Source: Paenibacillus polymyxa (GTDB lineage Bacteria > Bacillota > Bacilli > Paenibacillales > Paenibacillaceae). Taken from it: a DNA stretch of 41,815 nt. Numbering within the stretch: position 1 is the stretch's first letter; every line of letters starts with the position of its first letter. A program made the position numbers and the translations under genes. Shown piece by piece: positions 16,837 through 23,594 of the stretch. The notes beneath the pieces were generated by a model. That model searched no databases. It was not told the origin of the DNA and saw nothing but the letters and a program-made list of their open reading frames with translations. Where the stretch lies: the NCBI RefSeq assembly GCF_018614975.1, contig NZ_JAGGNR010000006.1, forward strand, positions 1 through 41,815, written 5' to 3'.

Positions 16837-18222
16837 CTATTTTTGCTTTTTCATTTTGGTGACCGCGTTCTCGCCTGCCTCCATGATCACTTCTCCCAAA
16901 GTGGGATGAGGGTGAATCGTCATGGCCAGATCTTCCACGGTTGCCCCCATCTCGATCGCAAGTGCGAGCTCCGATATCAGTGTGGATGCCTCCACACCAA
17001 CGATTTGCGCGCCAATGACAATTCCTGAAGTCGGGTCAGCCACTATTTTCACAAAACCTTCGGTTTCCCTTAACGCCAATGCTCTTCCGTTGATCCCAAA
17101 AGAAGATTTTCCAATAACCACCGGAATGGCCTGTGTTCTTGCTTCCATCTCACTTACTCCAACACTGGATAGCTCCGGATCAGAGAAGACAACAAGCGGA
17201 ATCACCTTGTAATCTACTATGGAGGTAAGACCCGCAATAGCTTCTGCGGCTACTTTGGCTTCATAGGATGCCTTGTGAGCAAGCGTCGGACCAGCTGTAA
17301 TATCTCCAATGGCATAAATGTGCGGGATAACCGTTCTGCACTGTTCATCCGTTTCAACCAGTCCCTTGTTTGTTACGGGAACACCTATGCGTTCCAGTCC
17401 TAACTGGCCGTCTGTATTAGGTTTCCTGCCGATCGTAACCAATACATATTCTGCCGTAACTTGTTGCTGCTCCTGGTTTTTCGAATAATGTAGTGTAATG
17501 GAATCCGCATTGTGCTCCACCTTTTCGGCAATCGCTCCGGTTACAATCTGGATGCCATCCGCCTTTAATTGTTTGACTACCGGGGCTGTAAGTTCCGCCT
17601 CGAATCCGGGCAATACTTGGGTGCCTCCCTCCAGAATCGTTACCTTGGTTCCAAATTTGGCATACATCTGTCCAAGCTCCACACCGATATAACCTCCGCC
17701 GATCACAATCAGACTACTCGGAACCTCCTGTAGTGATAATGCTTCAGTGGAAGATAAGATGCGACCTCCAACTGGAAATGCTGGCAGCTCAATTGGACGA
17801 GACCCCGTTGCCAGTATGAGATTTTTAAAAGAAATGCTTTGCTCCTGTCCAGTTTGCTGGATCATCGCTGTGTGCTCATCCACCAGACTGGCCTCTCCTT
17901 CCAGAATGTTCACACCCGCAGTCTTTAACAAATAGTGGACGCCACCTGCCTGTTTATTCACAACCCCCTGTTTAAAATCCTGAGCAGTCTTAAATGTCGC
18001 TGCCGCGTCAGCTTGATTGAACTGTCTGAACCAATCATAGCGATGCGCTTCCGCAATTAAGGCTTTGGATGGTATACAGCCCACATGTGTGCAGACCCCG
18101 CCAAGCTGTTTACGTTCAACAATCGCCGTGTTCATCCCCAACTGTGAAGAACGAAGCGCCGCCACATATCCCCCTGGACCTGATCCAATAACTAACGTAT
18201 CTACAGATTCAAGCTTCCTCAT
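16837..18222 (-). CDS. lpdA: Dihydrolipoyl dehydrogenase-type flavoprotein
   Basis: FAD/NAD disulfide oxidoreductase of 461 aa, the normal length for E3. Visible parts are the FAD motif GSGPGG (13-18), redox disulfide Cys44/Cys49 in GGVCTHVGCIPSK, the NAD motif GGGYIGVELG (about 178-187), the second FAD motif AIGDITAGP, and the catalytic His-Glu pair in HPHPTLGE near the C-terminus. This last motif is specific for dihydrolipoyl dehydrogenases rather than mercuric reductases. The start at 18222 follows GGGAGGT with good spacing; the open frame runs further but crosses the promoter. No 2-oxoacid dehydrogenase genes are nearby. Instead it leads an efflux-like operon behind a TetR-type operator. 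Confidence 0.9.
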   Translation of the reverse strand: MRKLESVDTLVIGSGPGGYVAALRSSQLGMNTAIVERKQLGGVCTHVGCIPSKALIAEAHRYDWFRQFNQADAAATFKTAQDFKQGVVNKQAGGVHYLLKTAGVNILEGEASLVDEHTAMIQQTGQEQSISFKNLILATGSRPIELPAFPVGGRILSSTEALSLQEVPSSLIVIGGGYIGVELGQMYAKFGTKVTILEGGTQVLPGFEAELTAPVVKQLKADGIQIVTGAIAEKVEHNADSITLHYSKNQEQQQVTAEYVLVTIGRKPNTDGQLGLERIGVPVTNKGLVETDEQCRTVIPHIYAIGDITAGPTLAHKASYEAKVAAEAIAGLTSIVDYKVIPLVVFSDPELSSVGVSEMEARTQAIPVVIGKSSFGINGRALALRETEGFVKIVADPTSGIVIGAQIVGVEASTLISELALAIEMGATVEDLAMTIHPHPTLGEVIMEAGENAVTKMKKQK

Positions 18223-18257
18223 ATTCTGATACCTCCCAATTTGAAGTTGATTTAAAA

Positions 18258-18304
18258 TATGATGATCGTAATATATTATAACCATCATATTTTAAGGCCG
18301 TCAA
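18258..18304 (-). promoter_or_regulatory. Promoter of lpdA-like operon with two TetR-type operator copies
   Basis: On the minus strand TTGACG (18304-18299), an 18-nt spacer and TATAAT (18280-18275) form a near-consensus sigma-A promoter. Operator-like 17-mers lie over and beside the -10 box: TATGATGGTTATAATAT on the minus strand (18289-18273) and TATGATGATCGTAATAT on the plus strand (18258-18274). The two together make a 13-bp inverted repeat at 18252-18264 and 18283-18295. Confidence 0.75.
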
Positions 18305-18351
18305 CAGGCGTATTTGACCTTTTGAAAATGAACAGATATTCAAAAGCCAAA

Positions 18352-18382
18352 TTGACAGGCTTAATTATGATGATTATAATAT
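18352..18382 (+). promoter_or_regulatory. Promoter of tetR gene with embedded operator
   Basis: TTGACA (18352-18357), a 17-nt spacer and TATAAT (18375-18380) are a perfect sigma-A consensus. The 17-mer TATGATGATTATAATAT (18366-18382) covers the spacer and -10 box and repeats the motif found at the divergent promoter, so the regulator probably represses itself too. Confidence 0.8.
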
Positions 18383-18422
18383 TTTAGAAAAGCAGAATGA
18401 TGAAGCTATGGAGTGAATGATC

Positions 18423-18998
18423 ATGCCCTATCCCAAAGGACATAAGATAAAAGTACGAGGTAAGATTGTTGAGAGTGCGGCACGAGCTTTTCGCACCAAT
18501 GGTATCCAGGAGGTGAGTGTCCCATTTATTATGAAGGGAGCTGGATTAACCCACGGAGGGTTCTATTCACACTTTGACAACAAGGAACAATTGGTTGCCG
18601 AAGCCTGCGAATATGCCATTAGTGATACCATTACACTTCTACAGAACGTGGCTGATCAGGAAGAGCAAAATCCCAAAATTAATAAAGTAATCGATTATTA
18701 TTTGAGTCCGTATCACCGCGACCAAACAGAAATGAGCTGTATTTTTCCTGCCCTTTCCAGCGAAATATCCCGTTCGTCCGAAGAAGTTCGGCAGGTGTTT
18801 ACCCATGAATTGGAGCGTATGATCGCTTTTATCTCCAATCTGGCTGAGATCGATGTGTCCAGTGGTCGTGCACTGTTCAGTACAATGGTTGGCTCGCTTG
18901 TACTTGCACGCTCTGTTAGTGATCCTGAGCTTAGCGACAGCTTTCTCTCGGCGGGCAGGCAGCAAGCCAAAGAAATGGTTAAAAGGAACGATATGTAG
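18423..18998 (+). CDS. TetR-family repressor
   Basis: DNA-binding repressor of 191 aa. The N-terminal helix-turn-helix (about residues 8-55) ends in the typical GLTHGGFYSHFDNKEQLV. The C-terminal ligand-binding part is of the type seen in repressors of drug or toxic-compound responses. The ATG at 18423 is preferred over 18417 because GGAG is 9 nt away rather than 3. It is divergent from the lpdA-like operon and probably represses that operon and itself through the shared motif. The inducer is unknown; an electrophile, disulfide stress or an exported toxic compound would suit the flavoprotein and efflux genes. Confidence 0.92.
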   Translation: MPYPKGHKIKVRGKIVESAARAFRTNGIQEVSVPFIMKGAGLTHGGFYSHFDNKEQLVAEACEYAISDTITLLQNVADQEEQNPKINKVIDYYLSPYHRDQTEMSCIFPALSSEISRSSEEVRQVFTHELERMIAFISNLAEIDVSSGRALFSTMVGSLVLARSVSDPELSDSFLSAGRQQAKEMVKRNDM

Positions 18999-19038
18999 CC
19001 TTGATGTTGCTATATGCTTATTATCTAGCTGTCAACAA

Positions 19039-19065
19039 AAAACACGCCTATAAATGGCGTGTTTT
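19039..19065 (+). terminator. Terminator of tetR gene
   Basis: AAAACACGCC and GGCGTGTTTT form a perfect 10-bp stem with a 7-nt loop, followed by CTCTT. It lies about 40 nt after the tetR stop. Confidence 0.85.
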
Positions 19066-19152
19066 CTCTTATCTGTTTGCAGCTAAATAACTTCCATACT
19101 AGCCACCTTAACGCTCTTCTCGTATTCAAAGTACGGGGTCAACGGTCGGCTA

Positions 19153-19170
19153 ATCTCCCGGAAGGGAGGT
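19153..19170 (+). promoter_or_regulatory. Shine-Dalgarno-masking hairpin of the small toxin
   Basis: ATCTCCC and GGGAGGT pair around a GGAA tetraloop (GNRA type), with one G-U pair. The right arm is the toxin ribosome site (GGGAGGTG). Such masking is a known feature of Bacillus type I toxin mRNAs and keeps translation low. Confidence 0.65.
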
Positions 19171-19178
19171 GATGCCTT

Positions 19179-19256
19179 GTGACAGTATTTGAAGCGATTA
19201 TGCTAATGCTTACCTTCGGTTCGCTGATTGTAGCGCTGCTGTCCAATAAAGAATAG
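19179..19256 (+). CDS. TxpA/holin-like type I toxin, 25 aa
   Basis: A very small membrane peptide starting with GTG: MTVFEAIMLMLTFGSL, then IVALLSNKE and a stop. One hydrophobic helix (about residues 6-20) and a short charged tail match the family annotated as putative holin-like toxin, related to TxpA. Such peptides insert in the membrane and harm the cell when not silenced. The start is supported by GGGAGGTG 6-7 nt upstream. The ribosome site is folded into a hairpin, and an antisense RNA seems to be encoded across the 3' end. There are no prophage genes around, so this is a solitary chromosomal copy. Confidence 0.8.
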   Translation: MTVFEAIMLMLTFGSLIVALLSNKE

Positions 19257-19283
19257 ACCGCCCTCTGGCTAAGGGATGCGGTC
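19256..19283. terminator. Hairpin after toxin stop, likely antitoxin terminator
   Basis: GACCGC pairs with GCGGTC, with CC/GG inside. The minus-strand side is followed by TATTCTTT, which suits termination of the antisense RNA. The plus side is followed by TATTTAG and could also pause the toxin transcript. Confidence 0.5.
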
Positions 19284-19340
19284 TATTTAGTCGGTACCCT
19301 GCTTGTTAAGCCCACCGCCCTTAAAAGCGGCTATTTCATC

Positions 19341-19370
19341 AGAGAGTCGTGTTAGCGCACGGCTCTCTTT
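19341..19370 (+). terminator. Terminator of toxin mRNA
   Basis: AGAGAGTCGTG and CACGGCTCTCT form an 11-bp stem with a 6-nt loop and one G-T pair; TT follows. It ends a toxin transcript with an unusually long 3' region of about 110 nt. Confidence 0.65.
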
Positions 19371-19394
19371 GCATTATAAGCTGTTTCTGTCCTC

Positions 19395-19422
19395 ATTATA
19401 ATATGGAGATTGTGGATTTCAA
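19395..19422 (-). promoter_or_regulatory. Promoter of predicted antitoxin RNA
   Basis: On the minus strand TTGAAA (19422-19417), a 16-nt spacer and TATAAT (19400-19395) form a strong sigma-A promoter with no gene of its own downstream. A second TATAAT follows at 19378-19373. Confidence 0.6.
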
Positions 19423-19475
19423 TCCCACGATAACCATATGTTCCGTATGTTAAAACTGACGATACGGCAAAAATT

Positions 19476-20183
19476 TCAGCATCTTACATATTTTCGTTTG
19501 AAGCCTATCCGCCCTTTTTCCACGGCCTTTTGGATATTCTCAGAGGCATTCAGCAGCTTGCTCTTGGGCATGTCCTTGTTCACTTCGACAGGGCCAACGG
19601 CCTTGGCCGTCTCCACCGCCTGATCGTGCAACGGTTGATAGGATGTTGCAACGGTATACAGGAAGTTGTTCATCGAATATTTCGTTCGTTCCGGAGATTC
19701 GTGAATCGTCTTTTTCACTTGTTCCAGCATCTCCATCAGTTTATTCTCCGAAAACTCAGCATCCTTTCGACTGCCGAGCAACCAACAGTAACAGCTCCAT
19801 CCTGCTGACATTTTCAGCTCATCTCCGCTCGCGATCCACTTATCCGAAACTGCTTGAGCAATATCCGTCTCTGCCAACGTGACGGCAACAATGAAGTCAG
19901 AGATCATGTAAAAATAAGCTTCGTCAATCCAACGGTCAAAATCAGCTTCCGTCATCGCTTGAGGATCGGCAATCACACCCGCAAAGTACATCGCATCATA
20001 ATTCCCCGTTGCGTATAGTTGCTCCGCCAAAGGTTGATCCTTTTTGATCCGCTTTGCCATTGGTTTCATCGCCCCGGTTGCCACGCCAAACAGCGGTTCA
20101 TGCGCACCGTTGGAGATGTAGATTTTTTTCGTTCGTTCTTTGCCCAGCGCTTCCAGCTCTTGCATCACTTCATCCAGATTCAC
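19476..20183 (-). CDS. AlkD-like DNA alkylation repair protein
   Basis: Soluble protein of 235 aa resembling the DNA alkylation repair family of HEAT-repeat glycosylases, which remove alkylated bases without base flipping. Recognised features are the start NLDEVMQELEALGKERTKKI, the YDAMYFAGVIADP segment, EAYFYMISDF, and the basic C-terminus GRIGFKRKYVRC. A GTG start at 20183 is preferred over the ATG at 20219 because GAGGGGGG precedes it and the family begins there. It follows the AAA ATPase gene by 32 nt and is probably co-transcribed. No terminator is seen before the antitoxin promoter downstream. Confidence 0.85.
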   Translation of the reverse strand: MNLDEVMQELEALGKERTKKIYISNGAHEPLFGVATGAMKPMAKRIKKDQPLAEQLYATGNYDAMYFAGVIADPQAMTEADFDRWIDEAYFYMISDFIVAVTLAETDIAQAVSDKWIASGDELKMSAGWSCYCWLLGSRKDAEFSENKLMEMLEQVKKTIHESPERTKYSMNNFLYTVATSYQPLHDQAVETAKAVGPVEVNKDMPKSKLLNASENIQKAVEKGRIGFKRKYVRC

Positions 20184-20215
20184 TTCGCAACCCCCCTCAA
20201 CCTTTTTAATTATTT

Positions 20216-21031
20216 TCATTCCTGATCGAACAGACGCTTATGTTTGTCAAAAAACTGGTAGAAAAACCGCACATTGTCCAGTTCAAACCACTCTGCCGTT
20301 TGCAAAATTGTCCCGTCGAGATTGTAAATTTTAGCATGGAGCGTCCCCAGAACAAAGGGCGAGTGCGTCGAAATGATAAATTGACTGTCAAAATATCGTG
20401 CCAACTCATTGATTTGCTCCGCCAGCCTGATTTGGTTAACAGGAGAAAGCGATGTTTCCGGTTCATCCAATAAATACAATTGGCCCGGAAGCAGGTACTC
20501 TTCGAAAAACTGCATGGAGGTTTCTCCATTGGAGTATTTTTCCTGAGAAAACTGAATGTTATCCAGCTTTTTCTTGAATGCATAGGAATTCGCTAACTCT
20601 TCTGTCTCGGCCTTGCTCATTCCTTGCTGAGTCTGTTCATACAACAGTCCTTCGCGGAGCACATTTGCTTGCTGAATTTTCTTGATCTCATATAAAATGT
20701 CCTCTGACTTGATGTATCGGCTCCCTTCTGGCAGTTTCCGGATGAAACGCTCCTGTTCGTCACGCCCAAGCTCATAACTGCTCATATCCAGAAAACGCTG
20801 CACATAGGCGCTATGTCTATACGTTGTCATTCGTTCAGAACCTGTGATTCCCAACTTGTTGGCGATCACGTTCAGCAGGGTGGATTTGCCAGAGCCGTTG
20901 CTGCCATAGAGTACAGTGACTCGATCAAAAATAAGGACTTCTCCTGAGATATGTTTGAATACATGATCAGGATATATATTGGGATTGCCGGAAATTTGCG
21001 AAGACAGCTTGAAATTGCTTAGATAAATCAT
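20216..21031 (-). CDS. AAA family ATPase (ABC-like, COG3910 type)
   Basis: Soluble ATPase of 271 aa. Walker A is GSNGSGKST at about residues 44-52. Walker B LYLLDEPETSLSP is near 205-217 and the His switch is in IISTHSP near 241. The signature segment before Walker B (FSQEKYSNGETSMQFFEEYL) is of the RecF/SMC-like kind and not that of a transporter. There are no membrane segments. The start at 21031 is set by AAGGAGTGA about 8 nt upstream; the longer frame to 21103 has no ribosome site. It is upstream of the AlkD-like gene in the same unit. A link to DNA repair is possible but unproven. Confidence 0.85.
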   Translation of the reverse strand: MIYLSNFKLSSQISGNPNIYPDHVFKHISGEVLIFDRVTVLYGSNGSGKSTLLNVIANKLGITGSERMTTYRHSAYVQRFLDMSSYELGRDEQERFIRKLPEGSRYIKSEDILYEIKKIQQANVLREGLLYEQTQQGMSKAETEELANSYAFKKKLDNIQFSQEKYSNGETSMQFFEEYLLPGQLYLLDEPETSLSPVNQIRLAEQINELARYFDSQFIISTHSPFVLGTLHAKIYNLDGTILQTAEWFELDNVRFFYQFFDKHKRLFDQE

Positions 21032-21301
21032 TGACTCACTCCTTATCCATCGTTTCGCACAGATCCCTGAAAAGATAGATATAACTTCTTCGCAGACAGA
21101 CATTTTTCCTTTCTTATGCTTCTACCGGCCAACTTCTGAATACCTGCCCAGAGTCTGATTGGAAGAGGTCATTCCCCCAGCATAGCAGAGCAACATCTGT
21201 CCATGTCCAAGCAACGTTAAGCTATGGCAGGATACGTCGCTCATCGTTTATGTTCAGTTTAGTATTGTTAACAAAATCGAGATGAGGAAGGATGCGTGAG
21301 C

Positions 21302-22465
21302 ATGAGCAACAATCAAGTGTTAGGCTTTGCCCCTGCCCTGGGCTGGAATTCGTGGAATACCTTTACGTGGGATATTAACGAACAATTAATTCGAGATGTC
21401 GCTGATGTGTTTGTATCGGAAGGTTATCTGGCCGCTGGTTACGAGTATATTGTAATTGATGATTGCTGGAGCCTGAAGGAACGTGATGCGAGTGGCAATC
21501 TGGTGGCTGACCCGGAGAAATTCCCGAGTGGAATGAGAGCGCTTTCCGATTATATCCATAGCAAAGGACTAAAGTTCGGTATGTATTCATGCGTGGGTAC
21601 GCATACATGTGCCGGGTATCCAGGCAGCTTCGAGCATGAATTCCAGGATGCTGCCCTTTTTGCCGAATGGGGCGTTGATTATTTGAAGTATGATTACTGC
21701 TTCAAGCCGCGTCATATCTCAGGAGAACTGCTGTACAAACGCATGAGCCTTGCGCTCAAAAACTGTGGACGCGATATCCTGTTCTCTGCCTGCAACTGGG
21801 GAGCCGACGATGTATACGATTGGATTCGGGAATCGGGCGCACATATGTACCGCTCCACTGGCGATATCCGTGACAATTGGGATTCAGTGAAGGAACTTGC
21901 CCTGTCTCAACTCGGGAAACAAAGCTACACCGGCTCCTTCTGCCATAACGACATGGATATGCTGATTGTTGGTATGTACGGTGGAAGCAACAATGATTAT
22001 ATTGGCAGCATCGGCGGATGCAACGACATCGAATATAAAACTCACTTCTCACTCTGGTCCATCATGGGTTCCCCATTAATGATCGGATGTGACGTGCGCA
22101 AGGCTAACCAGATTACAAAGGATATTCTCCTGAATCCTGACCTGATCGCTATCAATCAGGATGTAGAAGCGCGCGGAGCTTACCGCATTAAACCAGAGCC
22201 GCAATGGTTTCACACAGACGATGTATTTATGCTGGTGAAAGTACTTACAGATGGCGATTTGGCTATTGGCTTCTTCAACCTGAGCAACAGCCAGCGGGAA
22301 TTGTCTTTGCAATTTTGGGATATGGGTCTGCCTTACGCTGCCGGTTATGCGCTGTCCCTGTACGACTGCTGGGAACATAAAGAGCTTGGCGTATTCCGTG
22401 AACGCTTCGCTCCCGTTGTCGCAGCACATGATTGTTTAGTTGTGCGTGCCAAACTGGTGAAATAG
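21302..22465 (+). CDS. GH27 alpha-galactosidase
   Basis: Enzyme of 387 aa that releases terminal alpha-1,6-galactose (melibiose, raffinose, galactomannan). It begins with the GH27 hallmark GWNSWNTF. The IDDCW motif lies near residue 53, the nucleophile Asp in YLKYDYC near 131, and the acid/base Asp in the STGDIRDNWDS segment near 188-191. A short C-terminal beta domain follows. There is no signal peptide, so it is cytoplasmic. The ATG at 21302 has GAGGAAGGA at 9 nt; the GTG at 21296 is too close to it. The neighbouring AraC regulator may control it. No dedicated transporter is next to it. Confidence 0.94.
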   Translation: MSNNQVLGFAPALGWNSWNTFTWDINEQLIRDVADVFVSEGYLAAGYEYIVIDDCWSLKERDASGNLVADPEKFPSGMRALSDYIHSKGLKFGMYSCVGTHTCAGYPGSFEHEFQDAALFAEWGVDYLKYDYCFKPRHISGELLYKRMSLALKNCGRDILFSACNWGADDVYDWIRESGAHMYRSTGDIRDNWDSVKELALSQLGKQSYTGSFCHNDMDMLIVGMYGGSNNDYIGSIGGCNDIEYKTHFSLWSIMGSPLMIGCDVRKANQITKDILLNPDLIAINQDVEARGAYRIKPEPQWFHTDDVFMLVKVLTDGDLAIGFFNLSNSQRELSLQFWDMGLPYAAGYALSLYDCWEHKELGVFRERFAPVVAAHDCLVVRAKLVK

Positions 22466-22669
22466 ATGGCTCAACATCGCCTGTGCACCTCCTGTCAGGT
22501 TCCGCTCTCTTCTGACGATGTGGGCATCTACCTCAAATTGATCTCGCGCTCTGCCCAGCAATTTCTGTGCATCGATTGTCTGGGAGTGAAGCTGAATAGT
22601 GGACGCGAGCCTATTGAGAAGCTCATACGTTATTTCCGTGAGTCCGGGAACTGCGCCCTGTTCCGTTAA
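22466..22669 (+). CDS. Small zinc-ribbon-like protein, 67 aa
   Basis: The ATG follows the GH27 stop codon directly (TAGATG), so translation is probably coupled. Two CxxC pairs, CTSC at residues 8-11 and CIDC near 35-38, are spaced as in a zinc ribbon. The rest has no membrane helix. I do not recognise a named family or function. The close coupling to the alpha-galactosidase is a context clue only. It ends 2 nt before the convergent AraC gene. Confidence 0.65.
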   Translation: MAQHRLCTSCQVPLSSDDVGIYLKLISRSAQQFLCIDCLGVKLNSGREPIEKLIRYFRESGNCALFR

Positions 22670-22671
22670 CG

Positions 22672-23481
22672 TTATGCCTTGGTCTGATGCAGCATCATGT
22701 ACGATGTTGGCGTGTGTGAAGTTGCCTTCTTGAATACTTTGGAAAAATATAACGGGTCATTGTAGCCTACAGAATAAGCTATCGATTGAATCGGTAGGCC
22801 CGACGTTTTCAGCAGTTCACAGGCGCGCTCGATTCGACAGGATGTAATATACTCCAGAACAGACTTGCCGGTTGCTGCCTTAAACAGACGAAACAAATAG
22901 CTGCGCTCCAGATTAACTGCCTTTACGATCTCCGTGACGGTCAATGTTGGCTTCCAGTAGTTCTGCTCGATGTACTTTCTCGCCAGCCAGACATAATCCT
23001 TGGCGTCCACCTGCGGCTCTTTCGGATAATGCTCCATATAGTAGGAGAGCAGCAGACGCAAACGGGCATCCGCCCGCAGTAATTCATAGGATGATGCACC
23101 TGCGTTCCAGGCAAGGTAAAAAAAAGGCTGCAGTGTCTCCGGTGAGATCGACACCACGGGTTGTACCTCTGAGAACTGCGTCAGCCCCAGCAACCGCCCG
23201 GCATCCTCACCGCTAAACTCCATCCAGACGTACTCCCAGGGATCTTGCGGGTCTGGATAATAATAAATCTCCTTTTGCGGAAATATGATAAAGCTTTCAC
23301 CCGTAACTAACCGAAAAACGCGGCCCCCCGTCTCCAGCGTCCCTTGGCCACGGATAATATAGTGCAGCGCATAAACGTCACGTACACCTGGCCCCCATTG
23401 GTGAGCGTTGGCCGGCTTGTGGCCACCGCTGATAAAATACAAATTACTGGCTCTACTGCTCTCATGCCAAATCGGATTCAA
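22672..23481 (-). CDS. AraC-family transcription regulator
   Basis: Regulator of 269 aa. The N-terminal cupin-like sensor (about residues 15-95) contains LHYIIRGQGTLETGG and GESFIIFPQ, followed by a linker and a C-terminal AraC double helix-turn-helix (about 170-265) with IQSIAYSVGYNDPLYFSKVFKK. This layout is that of regulators of plant-sugar genes such as MsmR and RafR. The start is a TTG with AAGGGGG about 8 nt upstream. It is convergent with the GH27 unit and divergent from the esterase gene. An alpha-galactoside is a reasonable guess for the inducer. Confidence 0.88.
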   Translation of the reverse strand: MNPIWHESSRASNLYFISGGHKPANAHQWGPGVRDVYALHYIIRGQGTLETGGRVFRLVTGESFIIFPQKEIYYYPDPQDPWEYVWMEFSGEDAGRLLGLTQFSEVQPVVSISPETLQPFFYLAWNAGASSYELLRADARLRLLLSYYMEHYPKEPQVDAKDYVWLARKYIEQNYWKPTLTVTEIVKAVNLERSYLFRLFKAATGKSVLEYITSCRIERACELLKTSGLPIQSIAYSVGYNDPLYFSKVFKKATSHTPTSYMMLHQTKA

Positions 23482-23554
23482 CCTTGATTCCCCCTTTCTA
23501 GTGCCGCCCTGTTCGGGCGTTAGGTTTATCTTATATATCGTTGATCAGATGTTC

Positions 23555-23568
23555 GGTAACGCTTACAA
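23555..23568. promoter_or_regulatory. Cre-like site upstream of carboxylesterase
   Basis: On the minus strand TGTAAGCGTTACC matches the cre consensus at its first 13 of 14 positions. It lies 27-40 nt upstream of the esterase start, in the region shared with the divergent AraC gene. Confidence 0.45.
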
Positions 23569-23594
23569 GCTAAATCCAGAGAGGAGAATGTTGT

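Larger units (their letters stand above)
19250..19388 (-). ncRNA. Predicted antisense RNA antitoxin (RatA-like)
   Basis: A minus-strand promoter at 19422-19395 points toward the toxin gene. The transcript would start near 19388, run across the toxin 3' untranslated region and end at the hairpin 19283-19256 followed by TATTCTTT, about 135 nt in all. The arrangement matches TxpA/RatA, where the antisense RNA pairs with the toxin mRNA 3' end. Ends are inferred, not observed. Confidence 0.55.
18999..19475. other. Gene-poor interval holding terminator and type I toxin-antitoxin locus
   Basis: Between the tetR-type gene and the AlkD-like gene there is no long reading frame. The interval holds the tetR terminator, a 25-codon toxin gene, two hairpins and a strong minus-strand promoter, each listed separately. 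Confidence 0.7.

Noticed and set aside
19438..19623. 61-codon plus-strand frame near the AlkD-like gene
   Set aside because: Antisense to the end of the AlkD-like gene and overlapping noncoding sequence; no ribosome site.
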